From JANQPC01 sp039208375 (GTDB lineage Bacteria > Pseudomonadota > Alphaproteobacteria > Rhodobacterales > Rhodobacteraceae), in contig JBCCRC010000008.1 of the NCBI GenBank assembly GCA_039208375.1, positions 7,206 to 71,205 of the forward strand: a stretch of 64,000 nucleotides of DNA. The letters are read 5' to 3'. The position numbers and the translations under genes were made by a program. The notes below the pieces were generated by a model. It was not told the DNA's origin. It did no database searches and worked only from the letters and a program-made list of their open reading frames with translations. This document shows, piece by piece, positions 36,278-45,460 of this stretch. Within the stretch, counting starts at the first letter, position 1; the number at the start of each line of letters is the position of its first letter.

Positions 36278-37149
36278 GCGCCGCGCCGCTCCTCTGCCCG
36301 ATCTGCCAAAACAGCGACCGTTTGAGACAGGGCCGCGCGCCAATCCGGGCGTTTCACATCAAATACGGCTTCAGTTGACGAACAATCGAGGCGGGAATTG
36401 AGCGGGCGTGCGGCAGCGGTAGGGTAATCAGCGGAAGGAATACCCACGACAGACATGGGCACACCGGCCTCGTGGAAGATTGCGCGAGCGAACTCCGCCC
36501 AGGATACATCAGGCCGACCCGAAAAATGGTACGTTCCCGCCACATCTGGCGTTTCATGCAGCGCGTCGACGATTTTGAGGCAAACTTCGGCGAGGGCCTC
36601 TGCCGGAGTCGGCCCACCGATTTGGTCGTTTACGACTCTGAGAGTTCGATGCGATCCCGACAGACGCAGCATGTTGGTGACGAAATTTGCCCCGTAGGCT
36701 GAAAAAACCCAAGAACTGCGCAAAATCGCGTAGGCGCCGCCAGAGGCGCGAATGCCCTCTTCTGCCCGTGCTTTGGATTCACCGTAGACGCTTATGGGGC
36801 TCGCAAAGGCGTCGGGAAGATGGGCCGCGTCGCCGCTACCATCAAACACATAGTCGGTTGAGATCTGAAGGAAGGGAATGCCGATCGCCGCAGCTTCTTG
36901 CGCCATCGCCGTCGGAGCGTCTGCATTGATACGGTGCACACGGCTGGGGTGTGCCTCTGCGCCATCAACATCCGTCCAAGCAGCGGCGTTGATGACTGCA
37001 CGTGCGGTTGGGTGGGCGCGCATGGCGGCGCGACAAGACAGCGGATCTTCAAGGTCAGCCTCGGCCCGGCCGATTAGGCGCACCGCTTTGTCACACCGCG
37101 CGAGCGCCTCGGCCACCTGGCCCGTGCGGCCGAAGACAAGTATCGTCAT
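36274..37149 (-). CDS. rfbD: dTDP-4-dehydrorhamnose reductase
   Basis: The last step of dTDP-L-rhamnose synthesis, NAD(P)H-dependent. With ATG at 37149, overlapping the rfbB stop, it is 291 residues and starts MTILVFGRTGQVAEALAR. Family features are NAAAWTDVDGAEAHP, QISTDYVFDGSG, YGESKARAEEGIR (YxxxK) and SSWVFSAYGANFVTNMLRL. Both ends overlap neighbours by four bases, so the four rfb genes are translationally coupled. Confidence 0.96.
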   Translation of the reverse strand: MTILVFGRTGQVAEALARCDKAVRLIGRAEADLEDPLSCRAAMRAHPTARAVINAAAWTDVDGAEAHPSRVHRINADAPTAMAQEAAAIGIPFLQISTDYVFDGSGDAAHLPDAFASPISVYGESKARAEEGIRASGGAYAILRSSWVFSAYGANFVTNMLRLSGSHRTLRVVNDQIGGPTPAEALAEVCLKIVDALHETPDVAGTYHFSGRPDVSWAEFARAIFHEAGVPMSVVGIPSADYPTAAARPLNSRLDCSSTEAVFDVKRPDWRAALSQTVAVLADRAEERRGA

Positions 37150-38183
37150 CCTGCGCCAAGCCTCTCGCCGACGCCTGAGCGTTGCAGCAGCGGGCGCCAC
37201 CAGGCTTCATTGGCCAGATACCAATCCACAGTGCGCGCCAGGCCCTCGTCGAGCGTAACTGATGGGCGCCATCCAAGTTCATCACGAATGCGCGTGGGAT
37301 CAATTGCATAGCGAAGATCGTGCCCCGGGCGATCTGTGACGAAGGTTATCAGATCAGCGTATGGAGCCCCCCGACCGCGACGATCATCCAAAGCAGTGCA
37401 GATCGTGCGCACCAGATCGATATTCCGTGCCTCGTTCTCTCCGCCGATATTGTAGGATCGGCCAATTTCCCCCTTCTCCAGCACGAGAAGCAATGCATCG
37501 GCGTGATCTTCGACAAAAAGCCAATCGCGCACATTCTCACCCTTCCCATAAACCGGGATCGGGCGTTCGGCGAGCGCGTTCAGAATCGTCACGGGGACAA
37601 GCTTTTCCGGGAAGTGATAGGGCCCGTAATTGTTGGAACAGTTCGTCAGGACGAATGGTAGCCGGAAGGTTTCACCCCACGCGCGGACAAGGTGATCAGA
37701 GGCAGCCTTGGACGCCGAGTAAGGGCTGCGGGGATCATAGGGCGTTTCCTCGGTGAAGGCACCGGTCTGCCCAAGCGTTCCGAACACCTCGTCGGTTGAC
37801 ACGTGATGAAATCGGAACGATTCGGGCTTACCCTCCGCTGCCCAAAAGCTGCGCGCCGCTTCTAACAGCACATAAGTGCCTGTAACATTAGTGTCTATAA
37901 ATGCGCCGGGGCCATCAATGGAGCGATCAACATGGCTTTCGGCGGCTAGGTGCATCACAGCATCGGGGCGATGCTTCTTGAAGACCGCGTCAAGAGCAGC
38001 GCGATCGCGAATGTCAGCCCGTTCAAACGCGTAGAGCGGGTTCTCTTCGACAGTGGCGACATTTTCGAGGCAGGCCGCGTAGGTCAGCGCATCAACATTC
38101 ACGACATAATAGCCGCGCGCCACCGCGAGGCGCACCACTGCCGAACCAATGAACCCCGCGCCACCAGTTATGAGGATTTTCAT
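37146..38183 (-). CDS. rfbB: dTDP-glucose 4,6-dehydratase
   Basis: Converts dTDP-glucose to dTDP-4-keto-6-deoxyglucose using bound NAD. The start MKILITGGAGFIGSAVVRLA at 38183 overlaps the rfbC stop, giving 345 residues. Diagnostic motifs are HLAAESHVDRSIDGPGAFI, HHVSTDEVFGTLG, PYSASKAASDHLVRAWGETF (YxxxK) and TNCSNNYGPYHFPEKLVP. The gene order rfbC-rfbB-rfbD-rfbA on the - strand is a complete dTDP-rhamnose set. Confidence 0.97.
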   Translation of the reverse strand: MKILITGGAGFIGSAVVRLAVARGYYVVNVDALTYAACLENVATVEENPLYAFERADIRDRAALDAVFKKHRPDAVMHLAAESHVDRSIDGPGAFIDTNVTGTYVLLEAARSFWAAEGKPESFRFHHVSTDEVFGTLGQTGAFTEETPYDPRSPYSASKAASDHLVRAWGETFRLPFVLTNCSNNYGPYHFPEKLVPVTILNALAERPIPVYGKGENVRDWLFVEDHADALLLVLEKGEIGRSYNIGGENEARNIDLVRTICTALDDRRGRGAPYADLITFVTDRPGHDLRYAIDPTRIRDELGWRPSVTLDEGLARTVDWYLANEAWWRPLLQRSGVGERLGAG

Positions 38184-38743
38184 GCCGCCTCCATCGTGAA
38201 CGGGCTTTCCCACACAGCAAAGTCGGGCGCTGCTGCATCCTTCGCCGACAACTGGGCTTCACCGTCTATGGGCCAGCCGATCCCGAGGGTTGCGCTGTTC
38301 CACAAAACCGACCCATCGGCCTCGGGGGCATAGAAATCGGAGCATTTGTACAGCACCTCGGCTTCGTCGGTCAGTGTAACAAACCCATGTAGGAAACCGG
38401 CCGGAACAAGGATTTGACGGCCATTCTCCGCCGACAACTCTGCCCCGACCCATGTGCCGTAGGTTTCGCTCCCCTTGCGGACGTCTACCGCCACATCCCA
38501 AACTGCACCAACACCGCAGCGCACAAGCTTGGCCTGTGCCTTGGGCGGGGACTGATAGTGCAGGCCGCGCACTGTTCCCTTCCGATGGCTAAGCGAATGG
38601 TTGTCTTGAACGAACGGCGTATCAATTCCGTGATCAGCCAGAGCGCGACTGTTCCAAACCTCTGAAAAGTAGCCGCGATCATCGCTGAAGCGGTGCGGCG
38701 TGAGTAAGACAACCCCGGAAATTTCAGTTTGATCTACTTGCAA
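38180..38743 (-). CDS. rfbC: dTDP-4-dehydrorhamnose 3,5-epimerase
   Basis: A cupin epimerase of dTDP-rhamnose synthesis. The 187 residues show FSDDRGYFSEVWN, the strongly conserved QDNHSLSHRKGTVRGLHYQ containing the catalytic His, VWDVAVDVRKGS and VPAGFLHGFVTLTDEAEVLY. It starts 36 bases after galE on the same strand and its stop overlaps the rfbB start. Confidence 0.96.
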   Translation of the reverse strand: MQVDQTEISGVVLLTPHRFSDDRGYFSEVWNSRALADHGIDTPFVQDNHSLSHRKGTVRGLHYQSPPKAQAKLVRCGVGAVWDVAVDVRKGSETYGTWVGAELSAENGRQILVPAGFLHGFVTLTDEAEVLYKCSDFYAPEADGSVLWNSATLGIGWPIDGEAQLSAKDAAAPDFAVWESPFTMEAA

Positions 38744-38779
38744 AACAGCTCTCCTGCGGCCGTGTTAAACAATGGCCAA

Positions 38780-39772
38780 TCATGCTTCGTAACCTGGCCC
38801 GCGGTGCCAGGCCCACGCGTCTGCGATCATTTGCTCCATCGTGGAACGGCTGGGCGCCCATCGCAGCTCTCGCCGCGCGAGATCGCCACCGGCCACAAGG
38901 CTTACGGCATCGCCTGGCCGCCGCGGGCCTTCTTCAATCGGAACAGGCCGATTGGTGACACGGCGTGCTTTTTCGATAACTTCACGCACGGAAAAGCCAT
39001 GGCCCGTGCCTAGATTATAAAGCGCGTAGAAATCGCGGGAGAGCAGTCGTTCCAGCCCGGCCAAATGGGCTTCGATGACATCGACAACATGGACAAAATC
39101 CCGCACGCAGGTTCCGTCGGCAGTCTCATAATCCGTACCGTGTACCGTTAGAGCTGCGCGACGGCCCAGAATGGCCTCAAAGATCAACGGAACAAGATGC
39201 GTTTCCGGGCGATGAAACTCTCCGACCGCGCCGTCGGGATCCGCCCCTGCAACGTTGAAATATCGAAAGGTAACCGCGCTGAGGCCGTGACTTGCACCAA
39301 AATCAGCCAGCATCGCCTCGATCGCCGCCTTAGTACGGCCGTAGACGCTGACGGGCCCGAGCGCGCTGTCTTCCGTGAGCACGGTGCCGCCAACGTCCCG
39401 GTAAACAGCGCAAGTGGATGAAAATACGAGCCTTTTGCAGTCCGCCGCCAGCATCGCCTCAATCAGGTTGAGAGAGCCGGAAACGTTGTTGCGCCAATAT
39501 TTCCCCGGGTTGCGCCCGCTTTCTGCAACGTCGGACGCAGCAGCAAAATGCATGACGGCTACGGGTTTGTGGCGCGCAAAGGCGCCGGCCAGCATATCGC
39601 GATCCAAAAGATCACCGCGCTCCAGCGGGCCGAACTGCACCGCATCGGCCCACCCGGTCGTGAGATTGTCATACGCAACAGGCACATACCCCGCATCGGC
39701 CAACGCCTTGCAAGCATGGCTGCCGATATACCCGGCGCCACCGGTCACGAGGATGGTTTTTGCCTGCGACAT
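38780..39772 (-). CDS. galE: UDP-glucose 4-epimerase
   Basis: Interconverts UDP-glucose and UDP-galactose with bound NAD. The 330-residue SDR protein begins with TGGAGYIGSHACKALADAGY. It has HFAAASDVAESGRNPGKYWR, SSTCAVYRDVGG and YGRTKAAIEAMLADFG (YxxxK), plus RYFNVAGADPDGAVGE, all specific to GalE. It follows a glycosyltransferase gene by 81 bases and precedes rfbC, so it is probably part of the polysaccharide transcript and provides galactose for the polymer. Confidence 0.95.
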   Translation of the reverse strand: MSQAKTILVTGGAGYIGSHACKALADAGYVPVAYDNLTTGWADAVQFGPLERGDLLDRDMLAGAFARHKPVAVMHFAAASDVAESGRNPGKYWRNNVSGSLNLIEAMLAADCKRLVFSSTCAVYRDVGGTVLTEDSALGPVSVYGRTKAAIEAMLADFGASHGLSAVTFRYFNVAGADPDGAVGEFHRPETHLVPLIFEAILGRRAALTVHGTDYETADGTCVRDFVHVVDVIEAHLAGLERLLSRDFYALYNLGTGHGFSVREVIEKARRVTNRPVPIEEGPRRPGDAVSLVAGGDLARRELRWAPSRSTMEQMIADAWAWHRGPGYEA

Positions 39773-39853
39773 GCTCGATCGTCAGTTGCACCCCGCGCCG
39801 GAATAACGGAGGCGCCACCTGAAAACAACTCACAGAGCAAGAGTGGGCAGGGC

Positions 39854-40816
39854 CTATTTGTACTCAATGAGCGGTACACCACGGCCCATGCGCCGCGCAA
39901 CCGCTGCACCAATGACGCCTTGCGCCTCCGGAAACTTGGAAAGCGAAAGGAAAACTGCGCGTATTGGCGTCTCGCCGCGCCATATCAGGCGGATGGTCTG
40001 CAGAGGCCACGCAAACAGCGCGAGCGCCATCCAGGGCGTGATTAGTGTGGCCACGATGATGGCGAGCGGCAGGCCAGCACCCCACATCAGCGCGCGGCGT
40101 TTCTGCACAACACCGTGGCGTTCCGGTGGTGCTCCGTGAAGATGAGCACCCTCGGCATATGCGTGGCCCGCGCGACGTGCCCGCGCCCACCACTGAGAGA
40201 AGCGCGTCATTGCCGCATCGTGGCGCGTCATTTCCGCATCTAACCGCCAGATCCGCCAGCCGGCCTGCCGAAGCCGAACGCAAAGCTCAGGCTCCTCTCC
40301 CGCAATGAGCGCGGGATTGTATCCATCCACGTCCTGGAACGCGGCAAACCGGATCATCGCATCGCCGCCACAAGCCCGGGCCTCGCCCACCGGCGTATCC
40401 CACTCCGTGTCAATCAGGCAATTGTAGAGCGACGCCTGAGGGTGCCGCTCTCTACGGCGCCCGCAGACAACCGCTAGATCGCGATGTTGATCGAGCCAAC
40501 TTACCGCGGCTGGGATCCAATCGGGGTCCAGCTCACAATCCCCATCGATGAATTGAATGAATTCCGGTGGGGCGCTGGACCTCAGATGCGCGGCCCCAGC
40601 ATTACGGGCCCGCGCCGCGGTAAAGGGGCGCGACATGTCCAACTCTACAACGTCGGCGCCTGCTTCGCGCGCGACATCCAGGGATCCGTCGGATGAACCG
40701 GAATCCACGTATACTATTGTTCCAACCTGACCCGTAAGCGATGCAAGGCATTTGGCCAGTCGATCGCCTTCGTTTCGGCCGATGGCAACGGCGGCTACGC
40801 GCGCGCGATCGGTCAC
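39854..40816 (-). CDS. family 2 glycosyltransferase with C-terminal membrane segments
   Basis: A GT-A fold sugar transferase of 320 residues. The N-terminal VAAVAIGRNEGDRLAKCLAS, VDSGSSDGSLDVAREAGADV and IDGDCELDPDWIPAA (DxD-like) identify the family. ALIAGEEPELCVRLRQAGW near 190 is the usual acceptor-site ED motif region. Two hydrophobic segments near 245-285 suggest membrane association. The GTG start overlaps the stop of the sulfotransferase gene (GTGA). Donor and acceptor sugars cannot be told. Confidence 0.88.
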   Translation of the reverse strand: MTDRARVAAVAIGRNEGDRLAKCLASLTGQVGTIVYVDSGSSDGSLDVAREAGADVVELDMSRPFTAARARNAGAAHLRSSAPPEFIQFIDGDCELDPDWIPAAVSWLDQHRDLAVVCGRRRERHPQASLYNCLIDTEWDTPVGEARACGGDAMIRFAAFQDVDGYNPALIAGEEPELCVRLRQAGWRIWRLDAEMTRHDAAMTRFSQWWARARRAGHAYAEGAHLHGAPPERHGVVQKRRALMWGAGLPLAIIVATLITPWMALALFAWPLQTIRLIWRGETPIRAVFLSLSKFPEAQGVIGAAVARRMGRGVPLIEYK

Positions 40817-41658
40817 GGGGCCGCAAACGGGTAGGCATCCGCAAGTACGGGATGGCCGGGGAACATGGCCGCAAGACGGGCGCGATCTTCTATAAACACG
40901 CGTTCGATCCGGGTGCGTATCGGTTCAGGCAACTCCGGGGTGGCCTCAACGCGGCGCGCCTCGCGCACACGGGTTCGGATCGATTTCGGGATGAGTTTGC
41001 GGCGGGCAAACTCTGCCACCGGATTATCGACAAGCGTCCTTTGAAACGGGAGACGGCGCCAACGCTCCCCCGACTGGTTTTGAGCAGCAATATCGCTTTG
41101 CCATTCCAGCGGCTCTGGTGCCCGGATATGTGCGCCGATCGCCGCCAGTTCTTCGGCCGGAGATGCGCGAAGCCGTTCCAGTGATGTAAGATGGACCGCC
41201 GATGCCCCGAAAGCCTCGACATAGGGCGCAATCTGCTTCCCGTAACAGCTGTATTCGACAAGCCGCGGGTTCTCATTGAAGGCGCTGGAGATGTCGCCCG
41301 AAACCTCTCGCTTGCTCCATTCGTGCAGGTACTGAGAAACAGCGCGGCGCACCGGATCCCGCAAGACATAAACCAGTTTGGGTGATGGCAGCACGTTGGC
41401 AAGGCGCGCAACTGTTTCGGGGTAGGTTGGCAACTTAGTGTAATGTGTACTGGCCTCACCAAGACAAGCGCCCTCGGGGGCATCTTGGAAGAGCCCCGTG
41501 TACCAGCCGAGACCTTGCGAGTAGACAGCATTGTCGGAAAAAAAGTTGGGCTCTTTCAGCGCCGGCATGAAGACCCCGTTTTGGGCCGCGAGTTGCGCGT
41601 AAAGCGTGGTTGTTCCAGACTTCATTGCGCCGATAATCAGAAAGTCGGGCAGCCGCAT
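40813..41658 (-). CDS. sulfotransferase (PAPS-dependent)
   Basis: Predicted to transfer sulfate from PAPS, here probably to a sugar of the exopolysaccharide. The start at ATG 41658 sits on the preceding stop, and a GTG one codon earlier is possible; the length is 281 residues. The 5'-phosphosulfate loop is KSGTTTL at residues 13-19. The 3'-phosphate-binding region is YVLRDPVRRAVSQYLHEWSK near 97-116, followed by a family-typical C-terminal half (SLERLRASPAEELAAIGAHI). It resembles heparan/NodH-type carbohydrate sulfotransferases. It lies between two glycosyltransferase genes, with stop/start overlaps on both sides. Confidence 0.85.
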   Translation of the reverse strand: MRLPDFLIIGAMKSGTTTLYAQLAAQNGVFMPALKEPNFFSDNAVYSQGLGWYTGLFQDAPEGACLGEASTHYTKLPTYPETVARLANVLPSPKLVYVLRDPVRRAVSQYLHEWSKREVSGDISSAFNENPRLVEYSCYGKQIAPYVEAFGASAVHLTSLERLRASPAEELAAIGAHIRAPEPLEWQSDIAAQNQSGERWRRLPFQRTLVDNPVAEFARRKLIPKSIRTRVREARRVEATPELPEPIRTRIERVFIEDRARLAAMFPGHPVLADAYPFAAP

Positions 41659-42620
41659 CACACCTCTCCGGGCGCGCCACTTTTAGCGAGTGGGCTAGTG
41701 GCACCGATCCAGATATCGCGCGCCTCCCCATCGCTCATCGGGTGAACCACCACACCCGCTAACCTTCGAAACTGCGCTAATGCCCGGCCGAGGTACCAAG
41801 CCGCATTCGCGGCCAAGAGGCCTACGCGGCCATGTGCCTGATAAAAAAAGCGGCTGCGAGACAGGTAGTAATAGCGCGGCAGGCGCTTTCTCGCGGCGGC
41901 CAACGCTTTCACCGGGCCGCTTCCACCACGATAATGCAGGGTTTGGGCCTTGCGCGCATGTGCAACTCGCCAGCCGGCGCGTCGAGCGCGAAGGCAATAC
42001 TCGGCATCTTCAAAATACAGAAAGTAACCTTCGTCCATAGGGCCGATTTCCGAGATCATCTTAGCCCGCAGGAGGATCGACGCGAAACTTGCCCAGTCGA
42101 TTTCGCCGGCATCGGGCTCGGGCCCGATGGCAACTTCATAGCGGCGCAAGGCACGCGTCACAAAGCCGGTGCACGCCGCTCGCGCAAACTCGCTCGCGAC
42201 CGTGGGAAACCGAAAGCAGCTGATCTGCGTTTCGCCGTCTGGGCCCACTAACCGCGGCGCGACAAACCCAACCGATGGAGGGGCACGCTCCGCCGCATGC
42301 ATGAGTTCCGCGAAAAACCCGGGCTTGACTTCGGCGTCGGAGTTCAAAAGCAGGTAGAACTCCGCATCGCATGCAGCGATGCCTTGGTTATGGCCGCCGG
42401 AAAACCCAGTGTTCCGAGACGCCTCAACAAGCAAGATCGGCGCCGACTCTTCAACGATGAATGCTCTCAATGCTTGGATTGATCCGTCACCAGAAGCATT
42501 ATCAACAACAACGATTTGCGCATCGATATCTCCAAGATCAGCAAGCACCGAGCGCAGGCAACGGATCGTCATTTCCGCCGTCCGGTAGTTGATGATGGAG
42601 ATGCCAAGCCGGTGACGCAT
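41658..42620 (-). CDS. family 2 glycosyltransferase (rhamnosyltransferase-like)
   Basis: The 320-residue protein has the GT2 pattern of bacterial rhamnosyltransferase-like enzymes: ISIINYRTAEMTIRCLRSVL at the start, VVDNASGDGSIQALRAF, YLLLNSDAEVKPGFFAEL (DxD-type metal site) and YFLYFEDAEYCLRARRAGW with the ED catalytic motif. dTDP-rhamnose made by the rfb genes is a reasonable donor, but that is inference. It follows the O-antigen-ligase-like gene by 2 bases and its TGA overlaps the next start. Confidence 0.9.
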   Translation of the reverse strand: MRHRLGISIINYRTAEMTIRCLRSVLADLGDIDAQIVVVDNASGDGSIQALRAFIVEESAPILLVEASRNTGFSGGHNQGIAACDAEFYLLLNSDAEVKPGFFAELMHAAERAPPSVGFVAPRLVGPDGETQISCFRFPTVASEFARAACTGFVTRALRRYEVAIGPEPDAGEIDWASFASILLRAKMISEIGPMDEGYFLYFEDAEYCLRARRAGWRVAHARKAQTLHYRGGSGPVKALAAARKRLPRYYYLSRSRFFYQAHGRVGLLAANAAWYLGRALAQFRRLAGVVVHPMSDGEARDIWIGATSPLAKSGAPGEV

Positions 42621-42622
42621 CG

Positions 42623-44131
42623 CTACCGTGTGCGAATGTGTCTAGGAGCAAATCGGGTGTGGCGCAGCGGGATGCGCGGTGCTGGCCCGGCGGGAGCAGC
42701 GGTGGCGGGGGCCGCCGACGAACTGAGCATTGCATCGGACTCACCGCGGCGATCGCGCGAGCGAGCGGCCTCAAGCCGGCCAAGCATTGCGCCTGCAAGG
42801 AGCCAGGTGAAAGGCCCGATACTGGCATTTGGTAGCAAGTCGACAAGATTGGCCGCCGCAACAAGCGCAAGTGCCGAGGTTGCAAGCGTCACCCCGTTTC
42901 GCCGTGTTCGGATCGCAAGTGCAATTAGCGGTATGGTCAGCAGGCCGAACTGGCCGAGATAGCCGACAACGCCCGTCATCCCGAAGGTGCCGATCCAGTA
43001 ACCATCGGTCACAGAGATATCCCGACCGCGATCATCGTAGACCCGATTACGGCCCCAGCCGCCCCAACCCGCCAACGGGCGCTCCCGCGCCTTCTCAAGC
43101 AGAATGTCTTCGTTCTCGATCCGGAATGCGAAGGAGCTTGCGCGGACTGGATCGATGCGTTCCGCCAATGCGATGACCGCTCCGACGGGCGCCACATCGA
43201 CGGCACGGAGATAGGGGTATCCGATCGCCAGTACTGCAATCGCGGCGGCGGCCAGCAACTGAAGCCTCCGGCCCACGAGAATTGCTACTGGCAGCAATAC
43301 CACCGCGATCATCAGTGCGCCGAGAGACTTGGATAGGGCGAGCGTGGCAAAAACGAAACCGGCAATTGCGATGAAGAACAAGCGTGTTCGTCCCTGCGAG
43401 GTTCGCGCCGCCCCAATTGCCGATAGCACACAAAGACACATCAGGATGCCAAGTATCAGGCCATGGGTAAGGAAAACGAGCGGGCGAAAGCCCTCCTGCC
43501 GCAGATGCTGGATCCAGTCGTGTGGGAAGTAGCCGTAAACCATCATATTCAACTGCGGCGACATTCGCACTTCGTAGAGGCCAAGAATGGAATAGGCCCC
43601 GATGATCACCGCAAACACGATCAAAACATCGCGGTGGTGGCCCGGATTGAAGAGGAATTTCCGACCCAGGAGAAGAGGAACCAGCATGACGAGGTTTGCC
43701 AGGATGATGCTGCCCGCATCGTAGGGGCGCAGGCCGGGCAAAACGAAATCACCAATCGGGATCCGGTCGCGGTTCGTCAAAACGGTGAGTATGGGCCCGA
43801 CAATAAGACAACCCAGAAAGAAGATCGCGAAAGGATCCCGCGGTATCCAACCCGGCAACGCATCCACGCTCGTTGCGGATTGGCGCCGACTTTGGAAAAC
43901 GAGGAAAAGGGCCACCAGCGTTGCCGCAAGGGCAGCTCCAGATTCTTTATCCAGAGCCGGGATCACGGGCAGGTCGATGGCAAGCCTTGGAGGCAACAGA
44001 ACATAAGCGGCAAGGAGCGCGGCAGGTACTGCGATCGATGCGCGAAAACGCGCGAATAGCACAACACTTAATACCGGCCAGGCGAGCAGCATGAAGGTGC
44101 CCAAGGCGGAGCTGTATTCCGCGCTCTCCAT
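42623..44131 (-). CDS. O-antigen ligase/polymerase-like membrane protein
   Basis: The 502-residue protein, starting at ATG 44131 (MESAEYSSALGTFMLLAWPV), has about twelve hydrophobic segments. The large loop near the C-terminal third contains RPLAGWGGWGRNRVYDDRG, the kind of loop seen in Wzy/WaaL O-antigen polymerases and ligases. It probably polymerises repeat units at the periplasmic face of the membrane. Longer open reading frame upstream of 44131 overlaps wecG and is not credible as protein. Sequence conservation in this family is low, so the function rests on topology and context. Confidence 0.75.
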   Translation of the reverse strand: MESAEYSSALGTFMLLAWPVLSVVLFARFRASIAVPAALLAAYVLLPPRLAIDLPVIPALDKESGAALAATLVALFLVFQSRRQSATSVDALPGWIPRDPFAIFFLGCLIVGPILTVLTNRDRIPIGDFVLPGLRPYDAGSIILANLVMLVPLLLGRKFLFNPGHHRDVLIVFAVIIGAYSILGLYEVRMSPQLNMMVYGYFPHDWIQHLRQEGFRPLVFLTHGLILGILMCLCVLSAIGAARTSQGRTRLFFIAIAGFVFATLALSKSLGALMIAVVLLPVAILVGRRLQLLAAAAIAVLAIGYPYLRAVDVAPVGAVIALAERIDPVRASSFAFRIENEDILLEKARERPLAGWGGWGRNRVYDDRGRDISVTDGYWIGTFGMTGVVGYLGQFGLLTIPLIALAIRTRRNGVTLATSALALVAAANLVDLLPNASIGPFTWLLAGAMLGRLEAARSRDRRGESDAMLSSSAAPATAAPAGPAPRIPLRHTRFAPRHIRTR

Positions 44132-44162
44132 CAGTAGCCCCGGATATGAAGGCCCGCTACGG

Positions 44163-44948
44163 TCACGGCCTTCCCCATGCCCGCTGTCGCAGCGCTGCCC
44201 GCGCGACGGCGGGCAGGATCGCAAGGCAACTAATGTAGCGGCCAGTAAGGCGCCGCGGATCGGCGGCGGCACGCCACAGCCACTCGGCGGCCATTGCCTG
44301 AACAAATCGTGGGGCGCGGCGTTGTGTTCCCGATAAGAAATCGAGGCCGGCGCCGATTGACGCAAACCCCGCCTGTGGCATCTCTTGCGCCGCGCGGGCG
44401 ACAAAGAGCTCTTGCTTTGGCGCACCCAACGCAACAAAGACCAGCCGGGCGCCAGTTTTGCGGAGTGCTTCAACCTGTTTCGCCGCGTCGCCCCCCCCGG
44501 GATCGAAACCTGATGGTGGCGCGATGCGGGCGACGATGTTGATACTGGGAACCGCTCGCTGGAGCGCCTCTGCTGCCGCGCTTAGGGACGCCGGCGTCGA
44601 ACCAAACAGTGCGACAGGCTGCCCAAGTTCGGCTGCAAGCGATGCAAGCGGAACAACTAGGTCAGACCCTGGGATGCGAGCGATCGGCTGCCGAGCCAAA
44701 CGCGAAAACCAAACAATTGGGTTGCCGTCTGCCGTGATGTGGGTTTGGGCAGCGTATGCCGCACGAAACGCCGGATCGCCGCGTAGTTTGACGACGTGAT
44801 CGAGGTTGAGTGTGGCAAGCGAGAACCCATCGCCCGCCGCAAGCCTGGACGCAAGATCGCCAAGAAGCGCCTCAACCGAGGCGACATTCACGGTAACCGA
44901 TTGGTGGCGTTCGCCAGGCCGCACTGGGCCGATCTTCGTCCAATCCAT
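44163..44948 (-). CDS. WecG/TagA/CpsF family glycosyltransferase
   Basis: A GT26-type transferase that usually adds the second sugar onto a lipid-linked first sugar. With ATG at 44948 it is 261 residues. Family motifs are FSLATLNLDHVVKLRGDPAF near 50, the ITADGNPIVWFSRLARQP segment near 80, LVFVALGAPKQELFVAR near 175 and AGFASIGAGLDFLSGTQRRAP near 195. It is the first gene of the - strand polysaccharide transcript running to rfbA. A 278-base divergent region separates it from the fibre genes. Confidence 0.9.
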   Translation of the reverse strand: MDWTKIGPVRPGERHQSVTVNVASVEALLGDLASRLAAGDGFSLATLNLDHVVKLRGDPAFRAAYAAQTHITADGNPIVWFSRLARQPIARIPGSDLVVPLASLAAELGQPVALFGSTPASLSAAAEALQRAVPSINIVARIAPPSGFDPGGGDAAKQVEALRKTGARLVFVALGAPKQELFVARAAQEMPQAGFASIGAGLDFLSGTQRRAPRFVQAMAAEWLWRAAADPRRLTGRYISCLAILPAVARAALRQRAWGRP

Positions 44949-45226
44949 TTTTGCTACACCCAGTGCTGCGCGAGCGGCCCAATTTTCACGCCACTTGTGA
45001 TTGTTGCATTCGGCGCGTGTGAGATAAAGCCCCAAGCCGCCGCAGATACAACGCACGTCTTATCCTGGCGACAAACGGCTGCGCAGGCATGGGCCGTTTC
45101 CCGCCTTGGCTTTCTTGGCAACGAACGGTGGCACAAGCCGCTCTTAGGACTTTTGGGGAAGTTTGCCCGACAACCGAAACTTGCTTTGCAAATGCCCTTG
45201 GGGGCAGCACGAGAAGGAGTTGCCCG

Positions 45227-45460
45227 ATGTCACTTATCGACGATGCATCTACCGATTGGTCCGGCCCGATCGTTCTGGCCAGCGATGAAATCTGGCAGGC
45301 ACGGCACGGAAGTGTCTTTGTGACCACGACGGCCAACCCGGATGCAGAGGATGGTATTGCGCTAATCCAGGGCCACGGCCTTCACTTGCGAAGCGGGCTG
45401 GCCGTGCGCTACCGAAAAGAAGGACAGGGCGCCGCACGAATTGCGCGGGAAGCCGTTTAA
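45227..45460 (+). CDS. small beta-rich protein, spike/fibre-module component
   Basis: A 77-residue protein with no signal peptide and an alternating beta pattern (WSGPIVLASDEIWQARHGSV, then FVTTTANPDAEDGIALIQGH). ATG 45227 has AAGGAG 8 bases upstream. I know no characterised homologue for certain, but size and strand-rich pattern recall small base or adaptor proteins of phage and GTA fibres. Its TAA overlaps the ATG of the next gene (TAATG), making it the head of a four-gene overlapping cassette. The function is inferred from company and form only. Confidence 0.65.
   Translation: MSLIDDASTDWSGPIVLASDEIWQARHGSVFVTTTANPDAEDGIALIQGHGLHLRSGLAVRYRKEGQGAARIAREAV

Noticed and set aside
42623..44473. 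616-residue form of the O-antigen-ligase-like protein
   Set aside because: The first 114 codons lie over the end of wecG and encode a polar, unconserved-looking sequence; the membrane protein starts naturally at 44131.
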